21,816 nt of DNA from Alistipes sp. Lineage in GTDB: Bacteria > Bacteroidota > Bacteroidia > Bacteroidales > Rikenellaceae. Location of the stretch: contig JAFVXS010000190.1 of the NCBI GenBank assembly GCA_017501025.1, positions 1 through 21,816 on the forward strand, read 5' to 3'. Each line of letters opens with the position of its first letter. Position 1 is the first letter of the stretch. The translations under genes were made by a program, and so were the position numbers. Below are positions 9,801 through 16,704 of the stretch, piece after piece. Below the pieces are notes generated by a model. That model was given only the letters and a program-made list of their open reading frames with translations, was not told the DNA's origin and did no database searches.

Positions 9801-10215
9801 GCAGTCGGCCGAGAGCCGCATCACAATCGATGGCGAGGAGCTTATCGTAACACCTGCCGACTTCGATATCACATCGGAGGATATGCCGGGATGGTTGGTA
9901 ACTTCGGAGGGCAAACTCACCGTAGCACTCGACATCACCCTGACCGAGGCTTTGGTACAGGAGGGTACAGCTCGTGAGTTGGTAAACCGCATCCAAAATA
10001 TCCGCAAGGATTCGGGCTTGGAGGTTACCGATAAGATTCGCGTGGAGATTGAGCAGAACGACCTTACAAGCAGTGCCGTAGCCGTATTCAGCGACTATAT
10101 CGGCAGCCAGACACTCGCCGTAGAGGTTATCTGCACAGAGGCTCCAAAGGGCGATTTTGTAGTGGAGAGCGAACTCAACGATGCTCCGCTGATGATTGCT
10201 GTCAGCCGAGCATAG
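6823..10215 (+). CDS. ileS: Isoleucyl-tRNA synthetase
   Basis: IleRS charges tRNA-Ile with isoleucine in the cytoplasm. The 1130-residue length and motif spelling fit the longer, eukaryote-like class II-type IleRS (the ileS2 kind) rather than the roughly 940-residue E. coli type. The class I signatures are clear: the HIGH-box equivalent GIHH at residues 55-58, inside PPSANGMPGIHH, and KMSKR at 677-681. The CP1 editing domain lies between them, with WTTTPWTLPSN starting at residue 236 and GTGIVHIAPTFGADD around 337-351. The anticodon-binding helical domain follows KMSKR, and a long C-terminal extension fills about 900-1130. Enzymes of this class are often insensitive to mupirocin; that is family knowledge and untested here. 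The gene stands alone between its -7 element and a strong terminator. Confidence 0.97.
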   Translation: MKFKEYKNLSLPNVAEEMLKQWDADDTFHKSITTREGSPTFVFYEGPPSANGMPGIHHVMARTIKDVICRYKTQQGYLVHRKAGWDTHGLPVELGVEKSLGITKEDIGKRITVEEYNRHCREDVMKYTDVWGRLTRQMGYWVNLDDPYITYDNKYIETLWYLLKRLFDKGLLYKGYTIQPYSPAAGTGLSTHELNQPGCYRDVKDTTCTAQFRVVRDAKSESLFEGIDGELFILAWTTTPWTLPSNTALCVGPSIEYVRVKCLNPYTDQPQTVIIAKDLVGSYFGKKMEGKFSIMEGTLSGRELEGLHYEQLIDWVKPMGDAFRVITGDYVTTADGTGIVHIAPTFGADDDRVARAAAIAPLFMVDKSGKSMPMVDKSGRLFRLEDLDDDFIAKQVDVASYTEWAGRYVKNAYDDALKDSETTLDIDICVMLKAAGKVFKIEKHTHSYPHCWRTDKPVLYYPLDSWFVRVTALRERMIELNKTIKWQPESTGTGRFGKWLEGLADWNLSRSRFWGTPLPIWATEEYSEVKCIGSIEELIAEIDRSVEAGLMSENPYKNFRVGDMSKENYSVENIDLHKPYVDSIVLLSSKGEPMYRESDLIDVWFDSGAMPYAQLHYPFENKERFNEVFPADFIAEGVDQTRGWFYTLHAIATMLFDSVAFRNIISNGLVLDKNGNKMSKRLGNAVDPFEVLDKYGADAVRWYMITNSQPWDNLKFDVEGVDEVRRKFFGTLYNTYSFFALYSNVDGFTGSEPQIPLERRPEIDRWILSRLNTLIGEVTAALDNYDTTPAARAIQEFVGEHLSNWYVRLNRKRFWGGTMNEDKLSAYQTLYTCLEQTAQLAAPFAPFIAEQIFRDLNAVTNHHNTSVHLAAFPKADEKAIDADLEQMMEIAQSISSMVLALRRKVNIKVRQPLTKILIPILDASMQRHIEAVRSLIMSEVNVKEVELISDTTGIITKRIKLNFKNFCTRYARYSKQMAALIATFSQEDIARIEQSAESRITIDGEELIVTPADFDITSEDMPGWLVTSEGKLTVALDITLTEALVQEGTARELVNRIQNIRKDSGLEVTDKIRVEIEQNDLTSSAVAVFSDYIGSQTLAVEVICTEAPKGDFVVESELNDAPLMIAVSRA

Positions 10216-10243
10216 CGTTTCAAACAAAACCAATATTTCGAGA

Positions 10244-10279
10244 GGTGTGTCTAACAAGTTTTTTAGACACACCCTTTTT
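10244..10279 (+). terminator. Rho-independent terminator of ileS
   Basis: GGTGTGTCTAA (10244-10254) and TTAGACACACC (10263-10273) form a perfect 11-bp stem with an 8-nt loop, followed by C and TTTTT. It begins 29 bp after the ileS stop codon. Confidence 0.85.
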
Positions 10280-10396
10280 GTTGGAAGTTGTATAACAAGA
10301 GGCATTTCAAGGCTTGCGAAGCCCGAAAACCGCAGTTCACTTGGCGTAAATGAGAATTTGATGGCAAGTGTAAGGCAGAAATAACCTTGTTAGACA
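10248..10396. repeat. 149-bp segment with 11-bp terminal inverted repeats
   Basis: TGTCTAACAAG (10248-10258) is the exact reverse complement of CTTGTTAGACA (10386-10396). The left repeat is also part of the ileS terminator stem. Inside are two further small inverted repeats: GGCTT-GCG-AAGCC, and CACTTG paired with CAAGTG. No coding sequence is apparent and no clear target-site duplication flanks the segment. It could be a MITE-like element or a pair of alternative terminator arms. Together with the promoter downstream it accounts for the 294-bp gap between ileS and the next gene. Confidence 0.5.
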
Positions 10397-10442
10397 GCTC
10401 CCTTTTTTGCGGGCGGTTGATGACAAAAAATGGTGTGCTGCT

Positions 10443-10474
10443 TTTGCGAAAACAAAAAATTAAGGTTACATTTG
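10443..10474 (+). promoter_or_regulatory. Consensus Bacteroidetes promoter for the SGNH hydrolase gene
   Basis: TTTG (10443-10446), a 20-bp spacer and TACATTTG (10467-10474) match both consensus elements with ideal spacing. The start codon lies 35 bp downstream. Confidence 0.8.
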
Positions 10475-10509
10475 TACAATATATTATATATAAGAGCAAC
10501 TCATCGACT

Positions 10510-12165
10510 ATGAAGCGTTTCGGACTTTTCACAACCATCGCCACCGCTCTGCTCATCGTAGCAAGCAACGCCTTTGCACAAATTCCGGGCATTAAGACCC
10601 CCGACAGCATAGAGTTTCAATCGGGGACAAACGTTTGTGTCAATACTGTGATTTCCACTGCGAAAGAGAGTGTTACACTCCACGCAAAAGATGCGTGGTT
10701 TGGCGTTGCCAACCGACCTTCGATAGCAAAGCGACAGAAGCATACCGTACGCTTGTGGGCGGAGCCTAACTTTACGACCAAAGAGCGTACATCGTCGCTC
10801 GTGATAACCACCACCGACGGCAAAAGTCACGAAATAAAGGTCAGCCAACCGCCATATCTCACCTCGCCGACAACCCATACCGCAGCCCGATTGATGTTGC
10901 AAAAGGGCGCATCGCATACGGGCGAGTGGGAGGAGAGCGGAATCTGCTCGACTCACAACGGCAGCGGCTATTTTGCAGTCGTTCCCGTACACGGCAAGCC
11001 CCTCGCAACGGGTTTCGACAAGGGGCTGACCATCGCATCGCTCGACAAGGGCGACTACCTGCTGTTCGTTATGCCGAACGGCGATATCAAGGCGGGGGCA
11101 CTGTTCGATTTCGGCTGTACGCTCAACGCCTCGGACGAGCTGTCGCCTACGCACTTTATCTTCGAGTATTGGGATGGCTCGAAGTGGGTTGCACCGCAGA
11201 GCGAGAGGCTGCGTCGCACCGCAAATGGCGAACCGTACTCGTTCTACAACAAATATTTCCGCTCGGCACACTACACAACCTTTGCCGAGTCGTTCCGTCT
11301 CGAAGAGGCTGCAACAGAGTGCGTTAAGGTGCGTCTGCGAGTCGTAAAAGGGGGTCAGGGCGTGACCAATATCGCAGCTCGTTCCGCGTATGTCGGAATG
11401 CAACTTATCCACTATCCGCACATACGTTCGATGCGTGACAGCCATCGTATTCTCTTTGTCGGCAACTCGTTCACCTACTACTTCGGCACTCCGTTTATGT
11501 TGAAGGAGATTGCCGCATCGCAGGGACACGCAATCGATGCCGTCGTAAGCATCAAGGGTGGTCAGGAGTTTGCCGAACACCTCTTGCTGGAACGCACTAT
11601 CGAGGCGATAGAGCGGGGCGGCTACGACTATGCCTTTTTGCAGGATAGCTCCCCAAATCAGGCCTACTATGCCGACACAAAGAGGGCAGATATCCGCTCG
11701 GCATCCCGCCAAATCAACCAACTCACTCTGAAACACTCGCCAAAGTGCCGAATCATCTACGAGCATACTTGGGCGTGCCCATACCAAAACTATCGCGGCT
11801 TCGGCTCCTACGAGCGACTCGATGCACTGCTCTACGAGGGTGTGCATCTGCTTGCCAAAGAGGTTGGCAATGTGTGGGGCATAAGCCCTATCGGTGAGGG
11901 ATTTCGTCAGGGTCGTATGGCAAACCTGCCGCTGCTCTACCGCGACAACCGACACCAAAGTCGCGAGGGTGCATATATGAAGTCGTGCATCAACTACCTC
12001 TATCTGTTTGGCGAGCCGTTCGACGAGCGAGTTGCCGACTGTGGCATAAACCCACAAATCGCCGCCACAATACGCCGTATAGCCACCGAGGTCGTTGCCA
12101 AAGCCCGAAAAGCCGAAAAGGAGGGAAAAACGGGCGAATGGAAAATTTGGAGCAATTATCAATAA
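10510..12165 (+). CDS. Secreted BACON-domain SGNH hydrolase (DUF4886-like)
   Basis: The 551-residue product starts with a signal peptide ending near SNAFA, so it is exported; no lipobox is seen. Residues about 30-120 look like a BACON domain: an aromatic DAWFGV, a basic stretch, then ERTSSLVITTTDG and a closing IKVSQPP. Residues about 125-290 are a beta-rich region I cannot assign. The C-terminal part from about 310 is an SGNH/GDSL hydrolase of DUF4886 type: block I ILFVGNSFTY with the likely nucleophile Ser320, and DNRHQSREG holding Asp479 and His482 of the presumed triad. Such enzymes are usually esterases or deacetylases acting on carbohydrates; the substrate here is unknown. ATG 10510 is preferred because it starts the signal peptide and lies 35 bp after the promoter. 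The gene sits between ileS and traR-lspA. Confidence 0.8.
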   Translation: MKRFGLFTTIATALLIVASNAFAQIPGIKTPDSIEFQSGTNVCVNTVISTAKESVTLHAKDAWFGVANRPSIAKRQKHTVRLWAEPNFTTKERTSSLVITTTDGKSHEIKVSQPPYLTSPTTHTAARLMLQKGASHTGEWEESGICSTHNGSGYFAVVPVHGKPLATGFDKGLTIASLDKGDYLLFVMPNGDIKAGALFDFGCTLNASDELSPTHFIFEYWDGSKWVAPQSERLRRTANGEPYSFYNKYFRSAHYTTFAESFRLEEAATECVKVRLRVVKGGQGVTNIAARSAYVGMQLIHYPHIRSMRDSHRILFVGNSFTYYFGTPFMLKEIAASQGHAIDAVVSIKGGQEFAEHLLLERTIEAIERGGYDYAFLQDSSPNQAYYADTKRADIRSASRQINQLTLKHSPKCRIIYEHTWACPYQNYRGFGSYERLDALLYEGVHLLAKEVGNVWGISPIGEGFRQGRMANLPLLYRDNRHQSREGAYMKSCINYLYLFGEPFDERVADCGINPQIAATIRRIATEVVAKARKAEKEGKTGEWKIWSNYQ

Positions 12166-12178
12166 ATTTGCCCCAATA

Positions 12179-12210
12179 TTTGCATAGTCCGAAAATTATT
12201 TGTACTTTTA
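12179..12210 (+). promoter_or_regulatory. Promoter for the traR/dksA-like gene and lspA
   Basis: TTTG (12179-12182), a 20-bp spacer and TACTTTTA (12203-12210). The last base of the -7 element differs from consensus. The start codon follows 22 bp later. Confidence 0.65.
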
Positions 12211-12232
12211 CTAAACTAAAATCGAAAAAACT

Positions 12233-12616
12233 ATGGCAGAGAGTGTAAGAATAAGATACAGTGATGCGGAGTTGGCGGAGTTCAAGGAGCTGATTCTTGC
12301 GAAACTCGCTACCGCACGTCACGACTACGAGTCGCTTCGTGCATCGATTACCCATACGGCCGATAACGACACCGAGGATACGTCGCCGACCTTCAAAGTG
12401 TTGGAGGAGGGTGCATTGTCGCTCACCAAAGAGGAGAGCGAGCGTCTGGCAGCACATCAGCTCAAATTCATCAAGAATTTGGAGATGGCGTTGGTACGTA
12501 TCGAGCATAAGACCTATGGCGTATGCAAAACTACGGGCAAACTGATTCCTCGCGAGCGTCTGCTGCGTGTGCCTCACGCAACAGAGTGTATCGAAGCAAA
12601 GGAGGCTCGCAAATAG
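12233..12616 (+). CDS. TraR/DksA family RNA polymerase-binding regulator
   Basis: The 127-residue protein has the DksA/TraR architecture. A charged helical N-terminal part that would form a coiled coil includes NDTEDTSPTFKVLEEGA at about 45-61. A C-terminal module of zinc-finger type follows, YGVCKTTGKLIPRERL to PHATECIEAK. DksA proteins enter the RNA polymerase secondary channel and change transcription initiation, often with ppGpp. Only two of the four expected zinc ligands are here: Cys98 and Cys119 are present, but Thr101 and Ala122 occupy the partner positions. Loss of ligands is common in Bacteroidetes members of the family, so the fold may stand without zinc. It is followed 7 bp later by lspA and shares its promoter. 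Confidence 0.88.
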   Translation: MAESVRIRYSDAELAEFKELILAKLATARHDYESLRASITHTADNDTEDTSPTFKVLEEGALSLTKEESERLAAHQLKFIKNLEMALVRIEHKTYGVCKTTGKLIPRERLLRVPHATECIEAKEARK

Positions 12617-12623
12617 TCTGTCG

Positions 12624-13229
12624 ATGAACGCACGCAAGGTATCAATCATCGTCTGTCTGCTTATTTTAGCCGACCAACTTCTGAAAATTTGGGTCAAGAC
12701 CACTATGCACCTCGACGAGGCGATAGTGGTTTTTCCCGATTGGTTTCAACTCCGTTTTGTCGAGAACAACGGAGCCGCTTTCGGTATGCAGATTGCCTCG
12801 ACAGGTGCGTTCGATTGGGGCAAACTTGCATTGAGCCTATTCAGAATCGTAATGGTCGGATTCTTAATCTATTACATCGGCTACCTTATCAAGAAAAAGG
12901 CTCCTACGGGAGTCGTTGTCGCACTCTCGCTTATCACGGCAGGTGCCATTGGCAATATCATCGATAGTGCCTTTTACGGTATGATTTTTTCGGCATCGAC
13001 CGTCTCTACGGTTGCCGAGTTTGGCGGGTCGTACGCACCCTTTATGATGGGTCGCGTTGTCGATATGTTCTACTTCCCGCTTTTCCAATGGGAGAGCTGC
13101 CCTTCGTGGCTATCGTTTTTGGTCGATTCGCGAGGCTACTTCTTCGGTGCAATCTTCAACCTTGCCGACGCCTACATATCGGTTGCAGTGGCGTATATGC
13201 TGATTTTCCAACACAAATTCTTCAAATAG
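12624..13229 (+). CDS. lspA: Lipoprotein signal peptidase
   Basis: LspA (signal peptidase II) is an inner-membrane aspartic protease. It cuts the signal peptide of prolipoproteins just before the lipidated cysteine. The 201-residue protein has about four membrane segments. The conserved blocks are visible: DQLLK near the N-terminus, VENNGAAFGM, AGAIGNIID, GRVVDMFYF with catalytic Asp147, and FNLADAYIS with catalytic Asp182. The loop between the two aspartates is longer than in E. coli, as is usual in Bacteroidetes. The ATG at 12624, 7 bp after the traR stop, is chosen because the upstream in-frame extension lies inside the traR gene and would precede the first membrane segment. Its substrates would include the lipoproteins encoded elsewhere in this window. 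Confidence 0.95.
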   Translation: MNARKVSIIVCLLILADQLLKIWVKTTMHLDEAIVVFPDWFQLRFVENNGAAFGMQIASTGAFDWGKLALSLFRIVMVGFLIYYIGYLIKKKAPTGVVVALSLITAGAIGNIIDSAFYGMIFSASTVSTVAEFGGSYAPFMMGRVVDMFYFPLFQWESCPSWLSFLVDSRGYFFGAIFNLADAYISVAVAYMLIFQHKFFK

Positions 13230-13233
13230 TCAC

Positions 13234-13270
13234 ACAGATTTTCCTCCTGTAACAAAATCTGTTTTATTTA
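13234..13270 (+). terminator. Terminator after lspA
   Basis: ACAGATTTT (13234-13242) and AAAATCTGT (13254-13262) form a perfect 9-bp stem with an 11-nt loop, followed by a T-rich stretch. It begins five bases after the lspA stop codon. Confidence 0.7.
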
Positions 13271-13340
13271 CCAAAAGCAGATATTTTTTCAAAAAATATA
13301 CAAAAATCGGGTTAAATATATCATTTTCTCGCTTTTTGGT

Positions 13341-13371
13341 TTTGTTGTTTCAATTTTATTTTTTATCTTTC
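13341..13371 (+). promoter_or_regulatory. Candidate promoter of duplicated module copy 1
   Basis: TTTG (13341-13344), a 19-bp spacer and TATCTTTC (13364-13371). The last base of the -7 element is C rather than G, as in copy 2. The peptide start codon lies 65 bp downstream. The rest of the 207-bp gap after lspA is AT-rich, with only the terminator recognised. Confidence 0.5.
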
Positions 13372-13436
13372 GACGCAATATAGACACAAATTTTGTAAAA
13401 ATTTTAATAACACAAACCATTTTAATCAATTAAACA

Positions 13437-13583
13437 ATGAAAAAAGTTCTTTTGAATGGTGCAAATTACACTGCACCTGCATTTAAGGAGTTGAACGTTC
13501 GTTGTGAGGCTGGCTTCACAACAAGCGTTGAATCTTCGGTTGGTATTGGTGACATCGACACCGAAGCCGGAGCTTGGGACTAA
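13437..13583 (+). CDS. 48-aa conserved peptide, copy 1
   Basis: This small gene encodes 48 residues beginning MKKVLLNGANYTAPAFKELN and ending GDIDTEAGAWD. It has no signal peptide or membrane segment, one cysteine (Cys23) in the core CEAGF (23-27), and an acidic C-terminal part with a single Trp47. Evidence that it is real is comparative: a second copy at 17210 differs by one residue (Asn7 to Thr) and only two nucleotides. Each copy starts a transcription unit and is followed 24-25 nt later by a large lipoprotein gene. I have an unverified impression of similar short proteins with a GF-x-x-S core and a late Trp next to fimbrillin-like lipoproteins in Bacteroidales. The function is unknown. 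A role as chaperone, regulator, or precursor of a signal peptide is speculation; no maturation enzyme lies nearby. Confidence 0.75.
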   Translation: MKKVLLNGANYTAPAFKELNVRCEAGFTTSVESSVGIGDIDTEAGAWD

Positions 13584-13607
13584 TTCAAATGTCAAACTAA
13601 AAAAACA

Positions 13608-15062
13608 ATGAAAGCAATGAAAAAGGTATTTATGCTTCTCGGTTTGGCATTGGGAATGCTGACCGTGGGTTGTACAACCGGCCTCAATGAAGAGGCAACC
13701 CTTAACAACAAGGTTGAGATTGGTGTTGTTCTTGATGATGCAGCACGTTTACAGTTGATTGGCCAGACAGCAACTGCTGTTCAGGTTGGTTGGGCAGAGG
13801 GCGACGTTATCTACGTTAATGGCGTTAAGTCGGAGCCTGTCGCTGCCGCTTATGTTGGCAAGTCGGAGGGTAAGTTCATTGTATCGGGTGTTACAGCTCC
13901 TTACAAGGTTGTTTATGCTCCAAAAGTTATCAACGCAGAGGGTGAGGTAGTTTTGCCTGCTTCGCGTAAGTGGGATGCAAAGGCGATCGGTGGTGATGTT
14001 GCTGTATTTGCTGGTCATAGCGAGACTGCTGCCGTATCGTTGGAGGCTGCTGTTGGTTTCGTTTATGTAACCGTAACAGGTATTCCTACCGAAGTTTGCT
14101 CTGCTACTGTTCAGGCAGTCAATGGCGAGGGCTTGGCTGGTAATGCAGCGGTTGATTTCGCAACAGGTACTTTGTATGCTGATGACTACCTCTCGTCTAT
14201 CGAGATTCACGACATCGCTGTTAAGGCTGGTGTTGCACAGTTCATCGCTGCTGTTCCTGCACAGACCTATGCCGGTGGTTTCAATGTTGTTGTTACAGCC
14301 GGTGATACCGAGATGGTTAAGACTATCGGTGCTGGTGCCGGTGTAGAGGTTAAAAAGGGTGTTGCAATGGTGATGCCGGAGGTTGCTTATGCAGGTACTC
14401 CACGTGCTCTCACTATCAAGACTGCTGCTGACTTGCAGGCATTCCTTACCGCTATCGACGCCGGTGACTACTCGGCTTACGTAAACGGTGCCGGTGAGGT
14501 TGTTGTTGAGAACGATATCGACCTTACAGGTGTTACTTTGCAGGGTTCGCTTATGACAGGTGATCCTGCATTCAAGCACGTATTCAATGGTCACGGCCAC
14601 TCGTTGAAGAACTGGACCGTTACTTCGGCTCTCTTCGCTGACAACAACGGTACTATCAAGAACCTCGTTATCGACGAGTCTTGTGTTTGGACTCCTATCT
14701 TCAACGGCAACCAGGCTTTGGTTACTTTGTTGAACAATGGTGTTCTTTCGGACATCACTTCTAACGTTGATGTTACTATTGATATGTTCGACGTAGAGGC
14801 TACCACTACTTTGGGTGCTATCGCTGCTCGTACATACACTCCTGTTTTGAACTGCGTTAACAATGGTGACTTCACATTCACTAACGTATATTGGAGCACA
14901 GGTAACCTCTACCTCGGTGGTGTTGTTGGTTACGGTTGGTACGAGGCTGGCGAGACTCTCTTGGCAAACTGCGAGAACAACGGTGATATCAGGATTGTTT
15001 GTGCAGATGGTATCGTTGGTAAGAATGCTTACATCGGTGGTGTATTCGGTTCGACTTCGTAG
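13608..15062 (+). CDS. Fimbrillin-like/GLUG-like repeat lipoprotein, copy 1, truncated by amber codon
   Basis: The readable part is 484 residues. It starts with a signal peptide (MKKVFMLLGLALGMLTVGC) whose Cys would be lipidated. Residues about 25-270 resemble the N-terminal domain of fimbrillin-type lipoproteins, for example VGWAEGDVIYVNGVKSEP. From about 310 on, a repeat region of right-handed beta-helix or GLUG character begins, with turns such as LGGVVGYGW and CENNGDI. The frame stops at TAG (15060-15062), codon 485; the aligned codon 485 of copy 2 is CAG (Gln), and the same frame stays open for another 1.39 kb. A surface adhesin or pilus-like role is inference. If translated to the amber codon, the product would keep the anchor and N-terminal domain but lose most of the repeats. 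Confidence 0.75.
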   Translation: MKAMKKVFMLLGLALGMLTVGCTTGLNEEATLNNKVEIGVVLDDAARLQLIGQTATAVQVGWAEGDVIYVNGVKSEPVAAAYVGKSEGKFIVSGVTAPYKVVYAPKVINAEGEVVLPASRKWDAKAIGGDVAVFAGHSETAAVSLEAAVGFVYVTVTGIPTEVCSATVQAVNGEGLAGNAAVDFATGTLYADDYLSSIEIHDIAVKAGVAQFIAAVPAQTYAGGFNVVVTAGDTEMVKTIGAGAGVEVKKGVAMVMPEVAYAGTPRALTIKTAADLQAFLTAIDAGDYSAYVNGAGEVVVENDIDLTGVTLQGSLMTGDPAFKHVFNGHGHSLKNWTVTSALFADNNGTIKNLVIDESCVWTPIFNGNQALVTLLNNGVLSDITSNVDVTIDMFDVEATTTLGAIAARTYTPVLNCVNNGDFTFTNVYWSTGNLYLGGVVGYGWYEAGETLLANCENNGDIRIVCADGIVGKNAYIGGVFGSTS

Positions 15063-16454
15063 AATGGCTATAAGAGTCGTGCAGCAGCATCAGACAGCTT
15101 TGGTATTATCTACAACTGTGTAAACACAGGTGATATTCACATCGAGCGTAAGGCTTTGGATAGCGGTTCGTATGCTAACATCGCAGGTGTTGTTGGTTAT
15201 GCAGAGGCTGACGTTGTTGGTTGCGTAAACAAGGGTGCTGTTTCTTACATCGCTCCTAGTGATATCGCAAGTGCTACTGCTTCGACTCGTCCTTGCGTTG
15301 GTGGTGTTGCCGCTGTTGCTGTTTACTATATGGGTGACTGCGTTAACGAGGGTGTAATTACTATGTCTGGTACTTATGCAGCAGGTGGTACAAGTGGTGA
15401 GACCGCAGGTATCGGTGCTTCGGGTAACCCTTGCTTCGGTGGTGTTGTTGGCCAGGCTGGTCACCACGCTATTGAGGGTTGCTTCATCGAGCGTTGCGTA
15501 AACAACGGTGCAGTAAACTTCTTGGCTACAATGCGTCCTGCAAACAATACTGCTTGCCAGATTGGTGGTGTAGTAGGTTTGAGCAACAACCACGTTAAGT
15601 ATTGCGTAAACAACGCTAAATTCACTATCAACGAGTGCTTCGGTACTAGCTATACAGGTGGTGTTGTTGGTCGTATGTACTACAGCCCATTCAATGTTGA
15701 AGGCTGTGAGAACAATGGCGAAATCGACTACACTCCATACGAGACAGAGAAGAATACACAGATCTATCTTGGTGGTGTCGTTGGTCACGGTAAGAACTGT
15801 CTGGTTCTTGACTCTGTAAACAACAAGAACATCACTTTCGCTGATGGTCACAAGGCTTCGGCTAACAGCTATATCGGTGGTATCGCTGGTCAGTACGATG
15901 GTAGCAGCTGCCTTATCCAGAATTCGACTAACCACGGTGATTTGACCGTATTGGCTTCGACCAAGTGGCGTTCGGGTGGTATCGCTGGTTGTGCCGGTGG
16001 TAACATCACTGCTTGCTACAACGATGGTGACGTTGTTACTTTGACCAACACTGATGGTGTTATTGGTGGTATCAACGGCTTCGGTCAGGCAAACATTTCC
16101 GATTCGGAGGCTTACTGTGCTCTTAAAGGTAACGCTACTACTCCTTGCGGTGGTTTGGTAGGTGCTCACGGTAACACTGCACAGAACTGGAACGGCAACA
16201 CTATCAAGGTTGAGATCGTTGCAGAAGGTGCTTTGTGTGGTATCATCTGCGGTAGCAACACTGCATCGACCGAGGGTAAGATTTCGGTAATTGGTGACAC
16301 TACTCCTAACAAAGTTTTGGAGGGTACAACTATCAACGGTGTAGCTGTAACTGCTGCTGATTGTGCTGACCTTGCTAAACTCTACGGTGGTATTACAACC
16401 GAGGGATTTGGCGTCCTCACAGAGGGTGGTGTAACTTTTGTTCCTGCAATCTAA
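15063..16454 (+). pseudogene. Orphaned C-terminal part of repeat lipoprotein copy 1
   Basis: This is the continuation, in the same reading frame, of the gene starting at 13608. It is open from the amber codon to TAA at 16452-16454 with no frameshift, and aligns throughout with residues 486-938 of copy 2. The repeats have turns such as YIGGIAGQ, GGVVGL and CVNNGAV. The C-terminal segment TAADCADLAKLYGGITTEG is nearly the same as in copy 2. There is no convincing start codon or promoter at its head; a TTG at 15156 is possible but unsupported. It is therefore either the dead end of a recent nonsense mutant or expressed only by amber readthrough. A sequencing error at one base is a third possibility. 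Confidence 0.7.
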
Positions 16455-16478
16455 TAAAATAGTCTGCATAATATTTGG

Positions 16479-16512
16479 TCTGCCTCCGCAATCGCGGGGG
16501 CAGATTTTTTTT
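16479..16512 (+). terminator. Terminator after lipoprotein copy 1
   Basis: TCTGCCTCCGC (16479-16489) and GCGGGGGCAGA (16494-16504) form an 11-bp stem with one T-G wobble and an AATC loop, followed by eight T residues. It begins 24 bases after the stop codon. Confidence 0.9.
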
Positions 16513-16551
16513 GTCGCCGCCGTGATAGGGCGGGCGAGCAACGCCGCGCCG

Positions 16552-16596
16552 CGATAGGGAGATTAGGGAGTTTAAGGAATTTAGGGAATTTAGGGA
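16552..16596 (+). repeat. Array A: five 9-bp units, TTAGGGA type
   Basis: Five consecutive 9-bp units end in TAGGGA or TAAGGA: cgATAGGGA, gatTAGGGA, gttTAAGGA, attTAGGGA, attTAGGGA. The array is preceded directly by GCGCCGC and followed by tagcgaccaaa. Confidence 0.85.
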
Positions 16597-16618
16597 TAGC
16601 GACCAAAACAGCGCCGCA

Positions 16619-16654
16619 CTAGGACAGCTAGGGCTACTAGGACAACTAGGACGG
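16619..16654 (+). repeat. Array B: four 9-bp units, CTAGGAC type
   Basis: Units are CTAGGACAG, CTAGGGCTA, CTAGGACAA and CTAGGACGG. The period is the same as in array A but the unit differs. GCGCCGC plus one base precedes it and GCGACCA follows at 16655. Confidence 0.85.
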
Positions 16655-16688
16655 GCGACCAAAGGCGACAAGCGACCAAAGCAAAATT

Positions 16689-16703
16689 AGCCGCAAAGCG
16701 GCT
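16689..16703. repeat. Perfect hairpin, 6-bp stem
   Basis: AGCCGC, loop AAA, GCGGCT. It is one of a set of GC-rich hairpins with 3-nt loops in this non-coding region. Confidence 0.7.
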
Positions 16704-16704
16704 C

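Noticed and set aside
13437..13583. RiPP precursor with a nearby biosynthetic cluster
   Set aside because: No radical SAM, YcaO, lanthionine synthetase or peptidase-transporter gene lies in the window, so the label is not supported, though the peptide itself stays unexplained.
15060..15062. TAG read as an amino acid through an alternative genetic code
   Set aside because: TAG is the normal stop of the TraR/DksA-like gene, lspA, the phosphodiesterase gene and the receptor gene in this window.
15090..16541. Long open frame of 483 codons on the minus strand, opposite lipoprotein copy 1
   Set aside because: It is a shadow of the repetitive plus-strand gene, whose codon bias removes stops on the other strand. 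Composition is implausible and there is no promoter or start signal.
16417..16671. Minus-strand open frame encoding a SLNSLNSLIS repeat
   Set aside because: It is just array A read backwards: a 9-bp period gives a 3-residue repeat. It overlaps the terminator and has no coding features.
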